This document shows positions 31,375 through 40,017 of a stretch of DNA of 44,729 nucleotides, piece by piece; positions within the stretch are counted from its first letter, which is position 1; the number at the start of each line of letters is the position of its first letter. This DNA is from Anaerolineae bacterium (lineage in GTDB: Bacteria > Chloroflexota > Anaerolineae > J036 > Brachytrichaceae), in the NCBI GenBank assembly GCA_023511655.1, contig JAIMBB010000013.1, positions 1 through 44,729 on the forward strand. Reading direction: 5' to 3'. The position numbers and the translations under genes were made by a program. The notes under the pieces were generated by a model. It searched no databases, had not been told where the DNA came from, and saw only the letters and a program-made list of their open reading frames with translations.

Positions 31375-31535
31375 TGTCGCTAGATCCGGGGCGTCCAATA
31401 TTCGGCTAATGATGGCGTGGTAGTAATCGCAAATCAATACGAGAGGAATTTCATACGCCCCATCCGTGCAAAATGCCTGCCGAGTCGTATCGCCAGAAGG
31501 CACTGCCAGTGGATGGGGGCCGATAGGGGTAATCC

Positions 31536-32228
31536 ATGACACCGATCTATTCGCAAGCGCAGTTCGACGCAGTCAAGAACGTCATCCCGATGGTGATAGA
31601 GACCAACGGGCGCGGCGAGCGTGCATACGACATCTACTCGTTGCTGCTCAAGGAGCGCATCGTCTTCCTCGGCACGCCGATCAACGATCAGGTGGCCAAC
31701 CTCATCGTGGCCCAACTGCTCTTTTTGGAGCGGGAAGACAACGAGAAGGACATCCAATTCTTCATCAACTCGCCAGGCGGGTCGGTGTATGCCGGCATGG
31801 CCATCTACGACACCATGCAGATGATCACGGCGCCGGTGGCCACGTTTGCGGTCGGCCTGACGGCCAGCTTCGGCACGTTGCTGCTGCTGGCCGGTACCAA
31901 AGGCAAGCGCTATGCGTTGCCCAACGCCACCATTCACATGCACCAACCGCTGGGCGGCGCGCAGGGCCAGGCTTCCGACATCGAAATTCAGGCCCGCGAA
32001 ATCTTGCGCATCAAGGACACCATCAACAAGATCATCATGCGCCACACCAACATGACCGAGGAAGAGGTGATCCGCTACACTGACCGCGACGTGTACTTCA
32101 CGCCCGAGCAAGCGAAGGCGCTGGGCGTGATAGACGCGATCGCCGAGCTGAATCCGAACAAGATGGCGCTGCTCGGCCGGTCGCGGGTGGAGGCGCTGCC
32201 GGCGAGCGAGCAAATCCACAAAAATTGA
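31536..32228 (+). CDS. clpP: ATP-dependent Clp protease proteolytic subunit ClpP
   Basis: 230 residues. The catalytic triad is Ser111 in [14 protein letters not shown], His136 in [13 protein letters not shown], and Asp185 in [10 protein letters not shown]. The Ser block differs from the common GLAASMGAFLL form (Thr for Ala, Phe for Met), and the N-terminus is ~20 residues longer than in E. coli. ClpP forms a tetradecameric chamber that degrades proteins delivered by ClpX or ClpA/C. The 161-bp gap from tig includes an imperfect inverted repeat (31457-31465 with 31511-31520) just before the start. clpX does not follow; the next gene is a substrate-binding protein. Confidence 0.96.
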   Translation: MTPIYSQAQFDAVKNVIPMVIETNGRGERAYDIYSLLLKERIVFLGTPINDQVANLIVAQLLFLEREDNEKDIQFFINSPGGSVYAGMAIYDTMQMITAPVATFAVGLTASFGTLLLLAGTKGKRYALPNATIHMHQPLGGAQGQASDIEIQAREILRIKDTINKIIMRHTNMTEEEVIRYTDRDVYFTPEQAKALGVIDAIAELNPNKMALLGRSRVEALPASEQIHKN

Positions 32229-32257
32229 CCCCGCCCAGACGGCGATAGCGCCGCTAT

Positions 32258-32300
32258 AGCCGCTTGCGCCGACGCGAAGATGCCGTGGGCGCAAGCGGCT
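32258..32300 (+). terminator. Possible terminator hairpin after clpP
   Basis: AGCCGCTTGCGCC (32258-32270) pairs perfectly with GGCGCAAGCGGCT (32288-32300) around a 17-nt loop, 30 bp after the clpP stop. No T-run follows, so it may be a Rho-dependent or stability element. Confidence 0.4.
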
Positions 32301-32351
32301 GAGTGATCTGCATCACGCGATCCGGCATCCGGCGTGCGATCGGTTTCCTCC

Positions 32352-34180
32352 ATGCGCTCACGCTCCTGCGCTCTCTCGCTCTGCGGTGTGGCGCTTGCCT
32401 TCTTCCTCGTCGCGTGCTCTCCAGAACCGGGGCCATCGGAAGTCCCCAACCCTGACGCTACACCTCTCATCCAATTGACGATCTTCGCGCCGACGATCAC
32501 GCCGCTGCCCACCGTGACTCCCGAACTGACCGCGACGCCGGTCCCGCCGCAGCCCGTCCGCATCCTGCTCGGCGGCTCGATAGACACCCTGCATCCGTTC
32601 TATGCCACCTCGCCCGACGCACAGACTGTGCTGGGCGCGTTGTTCGTCGGCTGCGTTGGACAGGACGCCGAAGGTGCACCGATCGCGCTGGGATGTGAGC
32701 GGGTGCCAAGTGCCGAAAATGGCGATGCCGTCTTCGTCGGCGATGGGCCGGATCGCCATTTGCAGGTGACCTTCCGAATTCGCCCCGACTGGCGTTGGAC
32801 CGACGGTGTGCCGGTTAGCGCGCAGGACGCCATCTATGCCTGGCAATTGATCATGTCGCCCGAGGCGAGCCTGCGCGATCCGTTGGCGCAGAGCGTGTTC
32901 TCGATGAGCGCCCTCGACGATCGCACGGTGGTGGTGCGCTTCATGAGCGCCGCGCAAGCGCGAGCAGCAGCCGAGGGCGCCCTGCGCGGCGACGTGCCGT
33001 TCGAATACTTTTCGCGGCTGGGCGACTACGCCGACTATGCCCAGCGGGAGCGGCCATTGGCGCCGGTGAACTATTGGGCGGTGCTGCGCTGGTTGCCGGC
33101 GCATCTGCTGAGCGACGTCTCGCCGGCCCAGCAGCGCACCGGCGCGTTTGCTGCGCGGCCGGTCGGCGATGGCGCATATGAAATCGAAACCGTCGGCGAT
33201 GGGCGCGTCGTGCTTCGGCCGGCCGAGCGCCCGTTCCCGCTCGGCAGCCCGGGCGTTTCGGGCATTGAGTTCATCACCGGCGACCCGTCCGGGCTGGCCC
33301 AGGGCGATGCGCCGTTCGTCCTCTCGATCCTCTGGCCGGGCGCGCCGTCGGCGGCGACGGCGTTGACGCCATCCCCTATCCTTCCGGCCTTGAACAACTG
33401 GTGCTCAACGTGGATCGCTTCCCGTTCGACGACGTGCGCGTGCGCCAGGCCGCGGCGCATGCCATTGATCGTGCAGCGCTGATGAACGACTCGGACGCGC
33501 TCGCGCCGGGCGCGCTCCCCCCGATGCGCGTGGCGCTGGCGTTCGACCCGGCACGATCGCGGGCCCTGCTGGCCGAAGCTGGGTGGGCGTGCGACGCCTG
33601 GCCGTGCCGCAAGGCATTCCTGGATGCGAACGGCAACTCGATCACCCGCACGCTCGAATTCAAATTGACCACCACCGAGCGCGAGCCGCGCAACACGGTG
33701 GCGCAGATCATCCAGAAGCAACTGGCGGCCGTAGGCTTCGGGGTGAACATCGAGATCGTCTTCGGCCTGGGGCGGCAGAGCAAGATGTTCGCACCATACG
33801 AGCAAGGCGGCATCCTGCTTACCCGTAGCTTCGATGCAGCGTTGTATCAGACGATTGCGCCGGCAGCGCTGGGGGGTCAGTTCGGCTGCGCCAGCATTCC
33901 GACCGGTCGCGCCCATGACGCTTCGAAGGGCAACGCCAGTGGATTTTGTGAAGCGGCTGCCGAGGCACTGATCGCCGAGGCGGAGGATGGGGAGAGCGTC
34001 ATCTCTCCGCGCGCCAGAGCGGAGGCGTTCATCCGGGCCGAAGCGGCCATTCAACAAGCTGCGCCGTTTATCCCCTTATATCGGCCAGTGCGCAACGTAT
34101 GGGTTCGCCGCGTGGCCGGTTTGAAGCCGTCGCAGTATGCGCCCATCACCTGGAACGCGTGGGAGTGGCGATCACCATGA
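32352..34180 (+). pseudogene. Peptide/oligopeptide ABC transporter substrate-binding lipoprotein, frameshifted
   Basis: The first frame starts with a lipoprotein signal (LCGVALAFFLVACS) and a Pro/Thr linker. It then encodes the family 5 solute-binding fold (VTFRIRPDWRWTDGVPVSAQDAIYAWQLIM). It leaves frame after SILWPGAP near 33340-33350. The family sequence resumes in the -1 frame as DAIPYPSGLEQLVLNVDRFPFDDVRVRQAAAHAIDRAAL and runs to the TGA at 34178-34180. A one-base loss (or two-base gain) between about 33345 and 33372, in a GC-repetitive stretch, explains it. No canonical slippery heptamer is seen. It could be a true pseudogene, a sequencing error or, less likely, slippage. No permease or ATPase gene is adjacent. 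Confidence 0.82.
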
Positions 34181-34199
34181 GTGGCCTTGCACGGTGGCG

Positions 34200-34997
34200 C
34201 TAAGGCTGCTCGGAAAGGTTCGCCTGGCTGCGGTCGAGTTTCACTTCCTGCAAGGCCTCGAGCCGATCTTTGAGCATGCGCGATTGCTCATCCACTTCGG
34301 CCGACAGATGGCTGTAATCGGCCACCCGATCGGTGGATTGCATCGCCAGCGCCTGCGAGTAAATCGTGCCCAGCGCCGCGACGGTGTTCTCCAGTTGCAC
34401 CTCCGCCTGGCGGGTGAGGCTCTGTAGCTTTTGCAGCGACTTCATCTGGTCGGCGCGCGCTGCCAGCGTGCGTTCGATGCTGGCCCGGACGTGGGGATCG
34501 CTTTCGTTCGCCAGTTGCGCGGTCAGCTTCCTAATGGCCTGCGGCACATTCACCAGGTCGTTCTGGATGACCTCGTTGCGCTTGAACTCGTCTATCCGGC
34601 GCGACATCGCTTCGACCTCTTTCACCCAGACGGCGACCTGATCGGATAGCTCCCGCAGCTTGTCTTTGCGGAGTGGATCATTGGTGGCGTTCACCAGAGC
34701 GTCTATCTGCCGTTTGTAGGCTTGCGCCTGGGACAGGCGCGCCGCCGACTCCGAGCTGAGCGCGACGTGCGCCGGGCTGTGGCTCTGGTTGGTGCGCCTC
34801 GCGCGGTCGTTCGCTTTGTCGTCGGAGAGGAAGATCTCGGATGCGATGATCAGCACCGGGATCATCATCGCACCGATGGGAAAGATCGCCCATGGGAAGC
34901 TTGAGGTGAAGATGTTGATCATCGCCAGGAACAGCATCACCGCGAACAGGGGTGTCGTCTCTCGCAAGAAGCGCTTGAGTTTGGAGGGCGTATTCAT
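34200..34997 (-). CDS. Two-helix membrane protein with long coiled coil
   Basis: 265 residues. The N-terminal part has two hydrophobic helices (about 14-33 and 37-56) separated by a short turn, resembling small 2TM domains. The remainder is predicted cytoplasmic and mostly coiled coil (about 85-255; SESAARLSQAQAYKRQIDAL, LTRQAEVQLENTVAALGTIY). No enzymatic motif is seen. A role as membrane scaffold is possible but unproven. It is convergent with the substrate-binding-protein gene and divergent from the large secreted protein gene. Confidence 0.72.
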   Translation of the reverse strand: MNTPSKLKRFLRETTPLFAVMLFLAMINIFTSSFPWAIFPIGAMMIPVLIIASEIFLSDDKANDRARRTNQSHSPAHVALSSESAARLSQAQAYKRQIDALVNATNDPLRKDKLRELSDQVAVWVKEVEAMSRRIDEFKRNEVIQNDLVNVPQAIRKLTAQLANESDPHVRASIERTLAARADQMKSLQKLQSLTRQAEVQLENTVAALGTIYSQALAMQSTDRVADYSHLSAEVDEQSRMLKDRLEALQEVKLDRSQANLSEQP

Positions 34998-35064
34998 GCC
35001 ATATGGATTGTAGTAGGCCGTTGGGACGGTAAACCTTCGCGAGGCAGCCTATAATTCTCACGTT

Positions 35065-37821
35065 ATGAGCGAGGGGCGCGCTGTTGTGCGTTCGATTTTG
35101 CGCATCGCGCTGTGCGCTTGCTTCGTCGTCGTGGTTTCGGGCATCGCCGGGCCGGCCGTCCTCCTCGCTGCATCCGATCCCCTGGCCGCTGCGCGGCGGC
35201 TGCCGCGCCAGTTGCCGGAACAGCGCGTCGTTCTAAGCGCCGTGCCGGACGATATCGTTCCGCGGGCCAGCAACGTCTGGCAATGCGCATGTGACAACGA
35301 TGGCTGCTGGCCGGGTTGTTTCACCATCGCATCGGCAACCCTCCTCAAATACTGGTCTGATCGCGGCTATCCGGCGTTGTGGGACGGCAACGAGAATGCC
35401 ACGTTGCAACGGCTGCGCGACCTGTTCCCCAATCTGTTCTGCTACAACAATCTGGACGACGACGGCAAGATCAGCGATAGCGGCTACGACGCGGCTGATG
35501 TGGCCAGAGGGCTCGACCTGTTCGTGCGCGAACGCGGTTATCAGTTCAAGATCAGGGCGATTTACGCGCCGGAGTTCGAGCAGATCGTCGAGCAGATTGA
35601 CGCCGGCCGACCGATCATCGGCGCGTTCGGCACCTCGCCCTGGGGGAGCCATGCCGGCACCATCATCGGCTACGACACGACGAACGGGCGACGCGTCATG
35701 ATCGTGCGACCCAACCTGTTGAGCAAACCCGACACCGAGCTGGTGTGGGGCGTGGGTTATGGGGAATTCGCCATCGTCACGGTCCTGCCGGCCGGCCCGG
35801 CGGAGGCGCTGGAAGTGGGCGGCGGTCCGGCGCTCGGCATTGAGGTCGTGGTCAACGATGGCGATCCTGGCTTTGCTGCCGAAGGCGAGTGGACGGCTTA
35901 TCCGGTCGGCTTCGCCGGCGGGTCGCGCTTTGCCGTCACCACCGACCCTTCGAATGTGGGACCCCGCGACGACACCTCGGTCGCTCGCTGGACGCCGACC
36001 CTGCCCTTCGACGGGATATGGGAGGTGTCGGCCTGGGTGCCGCGCGAGGACACGGACGACAGCGCGGTGCCGGTGGCCACCTATCGCGTTGTGCACGCCG
36101 AGGGCATGAGCCTGGTGCGCCGTTCACAGAACAAAGCTCGGCCCGGCTGGATGTCGCTGGGGGCGTATCCCTTTGTGCGGGGCGACCGGGGGTATGTGCT
36201 GTTGGGCAACCGCACCGGCGACAACCCGTTGCGCCGCGTCTGGGCGGACGCAATGAAGTTCGTGTGGCGCGCGCCCCTCATCGTCCGCTCCGAGGAGGGT
36301 GGGCCGGAGGCGCTGGTCATCAACGGCCAACGTCGCACCATCCCCGACCGGCAGACGTTCGAGGCCCTCCGGCTGAACCCGGCACATGTGCACAAGACCT
36401 CGCCGATTGCGCTCATGCAGTATGGCCCCGACGAGATTCTGCCCTCGGTGATGAGCGCGTGGATCGGTCAGTACTTCAACAACACGCTGCTCTCCCCGCC
36501 GGCGTCGCTGGTCAAGGCCGACCCGACCCTGAACTTTCGCTGGAACGGTGCGGCGCCGGCGGCCAACATGGGCGCGCGCGACTTCTCCGTGCGCTGGACG
36601 CGCTACCTGGCGCTGAGCGAGGGCGCCTATCCCTTCCGCATCGAATCGGTGGGCGGCGTGCGGCTGTGGGTGGATGGCAAGTTGGAGATTGATGCCTGGG
36701 ACGCGCAACCGAACCTGTACTTGGCTCACGACAAAACTGTGCGCGTGACCTCCGGCCTGCACCGCGTGGATATCGAATACGTCAATCGCGATGGCAATGC
36801 CCAGATTCGCCTGGGCAACCTGCCGCCCAATACGCCCATCGTGTTGGATGATCCGTCACCAGGGTGGCATACGTCTCCGACTGCGCGGCTGCGTTGGGCC
36901 GATGCCGGCGATGCCGACGACATCTCGAAGGACAAGCCGCGCCGGTTCTTCGTCACGGTATGGCACGAGCAGAACGGCTGGCGCACCACGAGCGGCTGGA
37001 TTACAGAGACCGAGTGGACAGTGACGCTGCCGGCCGACGGTCGTTACTTTTGGAGCGTGGTAGCCAGCGATGGCACGGCCAACAGCGACGCCACGTCGCC
37101 GCGCGAGATTCTGATTGACCGTACGCCGCCCTGGGCGCAGATGCTCGATGCGACCACCGCGCTTAGCCTGAGCGCAGCGCTCACCATCACGGCCAGCTCA
37201 CCCGTAGACGCTTATCGGCTGATCACCGATGCGAACGGCAACCTGATCGTCGAGAGCGTTGCGTTGACGGTGACCGGCGCCCCCGATGCTCAGGCGACCC
37301 AGGCGCAGCCGGTGCCGCGCCCGGAAGCAGGTCCCTCGCCGGAGGGGTGGGGAAACTTGCCGGTGGTGTATTTGCGCTGGTCGGGTAAAGACGCCCCGCG
37401 CGATTCGGACGAAGGCCTGACCTACGATCTGCAGGCGCGCGAGATTGTGCGTGCTCACACCAGCTATACCATCACCGTGGAAGAGGTCGCGGTGTCGCGC
37501 GTCGGTTACGAACTTATCCTTTCGGGCACGCAAGAGATCACCGTGCCGGTGGTGTTGACGGAAGTCGTGGCCATCACCACCGTCGCGCCTCTGGTCAACT
37601 TCCAGCCCGTCGCCGACAGCCCGTGGATCACGATCGCCACCGGCCTGCGCGAGACGCACACCATCTTCATCGGCAATCCAGGGAGCACCTACGAGTTTCG
37701 CGTGCGCGCGGTGGATGCAGCCGGCAACGCCCAGGGATGGTACGACGGCTACTCAGTGCAGGCCGTAATTGATCCACGCACGGTCGTCTACCGGGAGTAT
37801 CTGCCGCTGGTGAGGCGGTGA
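35065..37821 (+). CDS. Secreted C39-like cysteine peptidase with golvesin-type and PA14 domains
   Basis: 918 residues. A signal peptide (about 10-36) precedes a C39-like papain-fold domain with probable Cys81 (GCWPGCFTIASATLLKYW) and His196 (WGSHAGTIIGYD). A golvesin/xanthan-lyase-type beta domain covers about 265-405 (EWTAYPVGFAGGSRF, GIWEVSAWVP). A PA14 domain covers about 465-590 (WIGQYFNNTLLSPPASLV, GGVRLWVDGKLEIDAW). Fibronectin-III-like modules lie at 600-700 and 750-900. It ends in REYLPLVRR; an LPLV-type tail recurs in secreted Chloroflexota proteins. The mix suggests a surface or matrix protein with peptidase-like N-domain and glycan-binding modules. TATAAT at 35050-35055 lies 9 nt before the ATG, so the mRNA is nearly leaderless. 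Confidence 0.85.
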   Translation: MSEGRAVVRSILRIALCACFVVVVSGIAGPAVLLAASDPLAAARRLPRQLPEQRVVLSAVPDDIVPRASNVWQCACDNDGCWPGCFTIASATLLKYWSDRGYPALWDGNENATLQRLRDLFPNLFCYNNLDDDGKISDSGYDAADVARGLDLFVRERGYQFKIRAIYAPEFEQIVEQIDAGRPIIGAFGTSPWGSHAGTIIGYDTTNGRRVMIVRPNLLSKPDTELVWGVGYGEFAIVTVLPAGPAEALEVGGGPALGIEVVVNDGDPGFAAEGEWTAYPVGFAGGSRFAVTTDPSNVGPRDDTSVARWTPTLPFDGIWEVSAWVPREDTDDSAVPVATYRVVHAEGMSLVRRSQNKARPGWMSLGAYPFVRGDRGYVLLGNRTGDNPLRRVWADAMKFVWRAPLIVRSEEGGPEALVINGQRRTIPDRQTFEALRLNPAHVHKTSPIALMQYGPDEILPSVMSAWIGQYFNNTLLSPPASLVKADPTLNFRWNGAAPAANMGARDFSVRWTRYLALSEGAYPFRIESVGGVRLWVDGKLEIDAWDAQPNLYLAHDKTVRVTSGLHRVDIEYVNRDGNAQIRLGNLPPNTPIVLDDPSPGWHTSPTARLRWADAGDADDISKDKPRRFFVTVWHEQNGWRTTSGWITETEWTVTLPADGRYFWSVVASDGTANSDATSPREILIDRTPPWAQMLDATTALSLSAALTITASSPVDAYRLITDANGNLIVESVALTVTGAPDAQATQAQPVPRPEAGPSPEGWGNLPVVYLRWSGKDAPRDSDEGLTYDLQAREIVRAHTSYTITVEEVAVSRVGYELILSGTQEITVPVVLTEVVAITTVAPLVNFQPVADSPWITIATGLRETHTIFIGNPGSTYEFRVRAVDAAGNAQGWYDGYSVQAVIDPRTVVYREYLPLVRR

Positions 37822-37911
37822 ACGTTTCCTGCTGCGCCGCATGCTCCGCCGCACGCGGCGCGCTGTGCGACCTTACGTTCTCTCGTCCGTATCACAGCAT
37901 GAGAGTGAGAC

Positions 37912-38289
37912 ATGAATGAACCGACTTCGGATCCGATTGTGTCGCCGCAACTGTCGCCAGGCCCCGTCGTCCCGCGCCGTCCTGCGCCGCCCCAATCGCC
38001 GTCCGGCCCGCCGTATCCGGACGCGTTGATGCCGCAGACCAATCCGTGGGCGATCGTCAGCCTGTGTGCAAGCCTGTTGGCGTGGTGTGGGCTGTTCGGC
38101 ATCGGCGGCCTCATCGGCATCATCACCGGCATCGTGGCGCGCAATGAGATCGTGACCAGCTACGGCACGCAAACCGGCGAAGGGTTGGCGATCGTGGGCA
38201 TCATCCTCGGGGCGATCAACCTGCTCTTCACGTGCCTGGTGGCGTCTTGCATATTCTCGGTTTTCAGCGCCCTGCTCGCCGGGCTTTGA
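37912..38289 (+). CDS. DUF4190-type membrane protein
   Basis: 125 residues. A Pro-rich cytoplasmic N-terminus (about 1-40) is followed by two membrane helices in the DUF4190 pattern: NPWAIVSLCASLLAWCGLFG, then IGGLIGIITGIVARNEI and GLAIVGIILGAINLLFTCL. The family has no established function and is common in actinobacteria and Chloroflexota. It begins 90 bp after the secreted protein and 27 bp before the DUF4230 gene on the same strand. Confidence 0.85.
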   Translation: MNEPTSDPIVSPQLSPGPVVPRRPAPPQSPSGPPYPDALMPQTNPWAIVSLCASLLAWCGLFGIGGLIGIITGIVARNEIVTSYGTQTGEGLAIVGIILGAINLLFTCLVASCIFSVFSALLAGL

Positions 38290-38304
38290 CGCTGTCCATG
38301 CCGT

Positions 38305-38310
38305 TAAAAT
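38305..38310 (+). promoter_or_regulatory. -10 box (TAAAAT) directly before a GTG start
   Basis: TAAAAT ends 6 nt before the GTG at 38317, leaving no room for a ribosome binding site if it is used. This fits a leaderless mRNA. A TTGACG at 38286-38291 has only a 13-nt spacer, so the -35 is unclear. Confidence 0.4.
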
Positions 38311-38316
38311 GGGAAT

Positions 38317-39153
38317 GTGAACAGATGGCTGGCCGGAGCGCGATCGGCCCTGCGCGTCGCAGGGCTATACGTTGTGCTGGTCGTCGCAGCGGTGGCGTTG
38401 TTTTACCTGGCGATCAATCTGGTCGATGCCAGACTTCCCGCGCTGCTGGCAGCCACCGTCGTGTTTTTGTGCCTCGTCCTCTTGTTCGTCGCCGCCCGCC
38501 GACAGCCGGAATCGGCGCAGCCCGATGTCGCCACCACACTGCTCACGCCAACGGTGGTGGTGAACGAGGTGCGCGCGGCAGCGCTCGTCACCCATAGCCA
38601 GATCGGCGCGGTCACGATCAAGAAGGAGCGCGATACTTCGTCGCCCCACGCGCTTATCAAGCCCCTGCGCGACAAGTTCCTGGGCGAAGAACTGGTCATG
38701 GACGTCGGCGTGCGCGTAGTGGCTGGGGTCAACCTCAAACATCTGCGCGAGGAGGATGTGCGCATGGCTGGCAAAGCCGTGGAGATCACCCTGCCGCCGA
38801 CCAAGGTGTTGATGGTGTATGTAGACGAGGCGCTCACCCGGTTGGTGTCGCACCGGGCCGGCTGGTTCACCGGGCGCGACATTCGCCTGATGGACGCGGC
38901 GCGACGCGAAGCGATGGAGGCCCTGGTCAACGCGGCGATCGAAAGAGACCTGCTCGACAAGGCCGGTCAACAGGCAGCAGCCACCATCTCGGCGCTGGCG
39001 CGCGGTCTGGGCTTCGAACAGGTCACCGTACATCCGACCATGCCGCCGCTCGGCGCGCACTTCGAGGAGTTGCAGGACCCGGCGCTGATTGCGCGCATCA
39101 AAGCCGAATCGGCGCCGCTGCTGGCCCGGGAAGATCAGGCTGGCGACTCGTGA
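38317..39153 (+). CDS. DUF4230 family membrane-anchored protein
   Basis: 278 residues from a GTG start. Two N-terminal hydrophobic segments (about 12-35 and 38-58) are followed by the DUF4230 domain. This covers VVVNEVRAAALVTHSQIGAVTIKKERD, the beta block LVMDVGVRVVAGVNLKHLREEDVRM and the helical AARREAMEALVNAAIERDLLDKAGQQAAATISALARGLGF. The family has no assigned function. No ATG fits and no Shine-Dalgarno is seen; the start rests on the adjacent -10 box. It is convergent with the GT2 gene 6 bp away. Confidence 0.84.
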   Translation: MNRWLAGARSALRVAGLYVVLVVAAVALFYLAINLVDARLPALLAATVVFLCLVLLFVAARRQPESAQPDVATTLLTPTVVVNEVRAAALVTHSQIGAVTIKKERDTSSPHALIKPLRDKFLGEELVMDVGVRVVAGVNLKHLREEDVRMAGKAVEITLPPTKVLMVYVDEALTRLVSHRAGWFTGRDIRLMDAARREAMEALVNAAIERDLLDKAGQQAAATISALARGLGFEQVTVHPTMPPLGAHFEELQDPALIARIKAESAPLLAREDQAGDS

Positions 39154-39159
39154 GCGCGG

Positions 39160-39912
39160 TCAGTCCAGGATGCCGAACCGCCGCCGCGTCAGCAGCCGAA
39201 AGGTCTGGACGATGGTCTTCTTCACCGGCATCTTGGTCGCGCCCGGCTTGCGGTCGTAGCGCAGGATCATCGGCGCTTCGTTCACCGTCGCTCCCGCCAG
39301 GTGCATCTTGATCAGGATGTCCACCATGCAGGCGAACCCGCGCTCCACGAACAGCAGGTCGCCGAAGCGATCGAAAGCGGCGCGCAGGATGCCGGCCCGA
39401 TAGGCGCGGTAGCCACACGAATAATCTCGCGCGCCAGGGATCGGGTATACGACGCGGAACAGCCAGCTCAGGCCGGTGCTGAGCAACTGGCGATAGCGCG
39501 GGATGCCGAGCATGCGCGCGCCGTGCTGGTAGCGCGAGGCGATCACCAGGTCGTTGCCCTCCTCGATCATCTGGACCATGCGCGGGATCAGGCCGGGCAG
39601 ATGGGTATCGTCGGAATCCATGGTGACGATGACGTCATCGTCGCCGGTGCAGCGCGCCAGGGCGCCGGTCAGCCCGGTCTTGATCGCTTCGCCCAAGCCG
39701 CGGTTGACCTCGTGCGAGAGGATTTCGAGGTGGAGGTGATGCGCATCGGCGGCGCGGCGGGCCAGCTCAGGCGTGCTATCGGTGCTGCCGTCGTTGGCGA
39801 GGATGACGCGCAGGTTGCCGCCAAAATGGGCATCGGATACGGCGGCGATGCGGGCGAGCAAGCGCGGAAGCGCTTCGGCTTCGTTGTAAGCAGGCAGTAC
39901 GATGAAGATCAC
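39160..39912 (-). CDS. GT2 family glycosyltransferase, polyprenyl-phosphate mannosyl/glucosyl transferase-like
   Basis: 250 residues from a GTG at 39912. The GT-A fold motifs are FIVLPAYNEAEALPRLLARI, ANDGSTDSTPEL, the DxD site TMDSDDTHLP, and GYRAYRAGILRAAFDRFGDLLF. Close families (DPM1, GtrB) load mannose or glucose onto a polyprenyl phosphate at the inner membrane face. The adjacent divergent GT39 enzyme is the kind that uses such a lipid-linked sugar, so the two may work in series. The longer open frame upstream lacks protein-like sequence. A TAGAAT on the minus strand (39967 down to 39962) is a candidate -10 giving a ~45-nt leader. Confidence 0.88.
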   Translation of the reverse strand: MIFIVLPAYNEAEALPRLLARIAAVSDAHFGGNLRVILANDGSTDSTPELARRAADAHHLHLEILSHEVNRGLGEAIKTGLTGALARCTGDDDVIVTMDSDDTHLPGLIPRMVQMIEEGNDLVIASRYQHGARMLGIPRYRQLLSTGLSWLFRVVYPIPGARDYSCGYRAYRAGILRAAFDRFGDLLFVERGFACMVDILIKMHLAGATVNEAPMILRYDRKPGATKMPVKKTIVQTFRLLTRRRFGILD

Positions 39913-40017
39913 GGAGGTGTGACGGCGATGCAAAAGGTGAACGGCTCGCGCGCCACTACCAATTCTAACATCGTGACTCCCCGCTCCCCAGCTCTCCCCA
40001 ATGCTATCATCGCCGGC

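Noticed and set aside
33340-33375. Programmed -1 frameshift site
   Set aside because: No X XXY YYZ slippery heptamer or clear downstream structure is seen. A simple indel is more economical.
33401-34180. Separate gene starting at GTG 33401
   Set aside because: Its product is the C-terminal half of the same substrate-binding protein and lacks its own signal peptide, so it is the downstream part of a frameshifted gene.
39928-40017. ATG at 39928 with perfect GGAGGTG as start of the second GT39 gene
   Set aside because: The extra 30 residues are not protein-like, the site crowds the divergent GT2 start, and length equality with the paralogue plus a -10 box favour GTG 40018. It remains possible.
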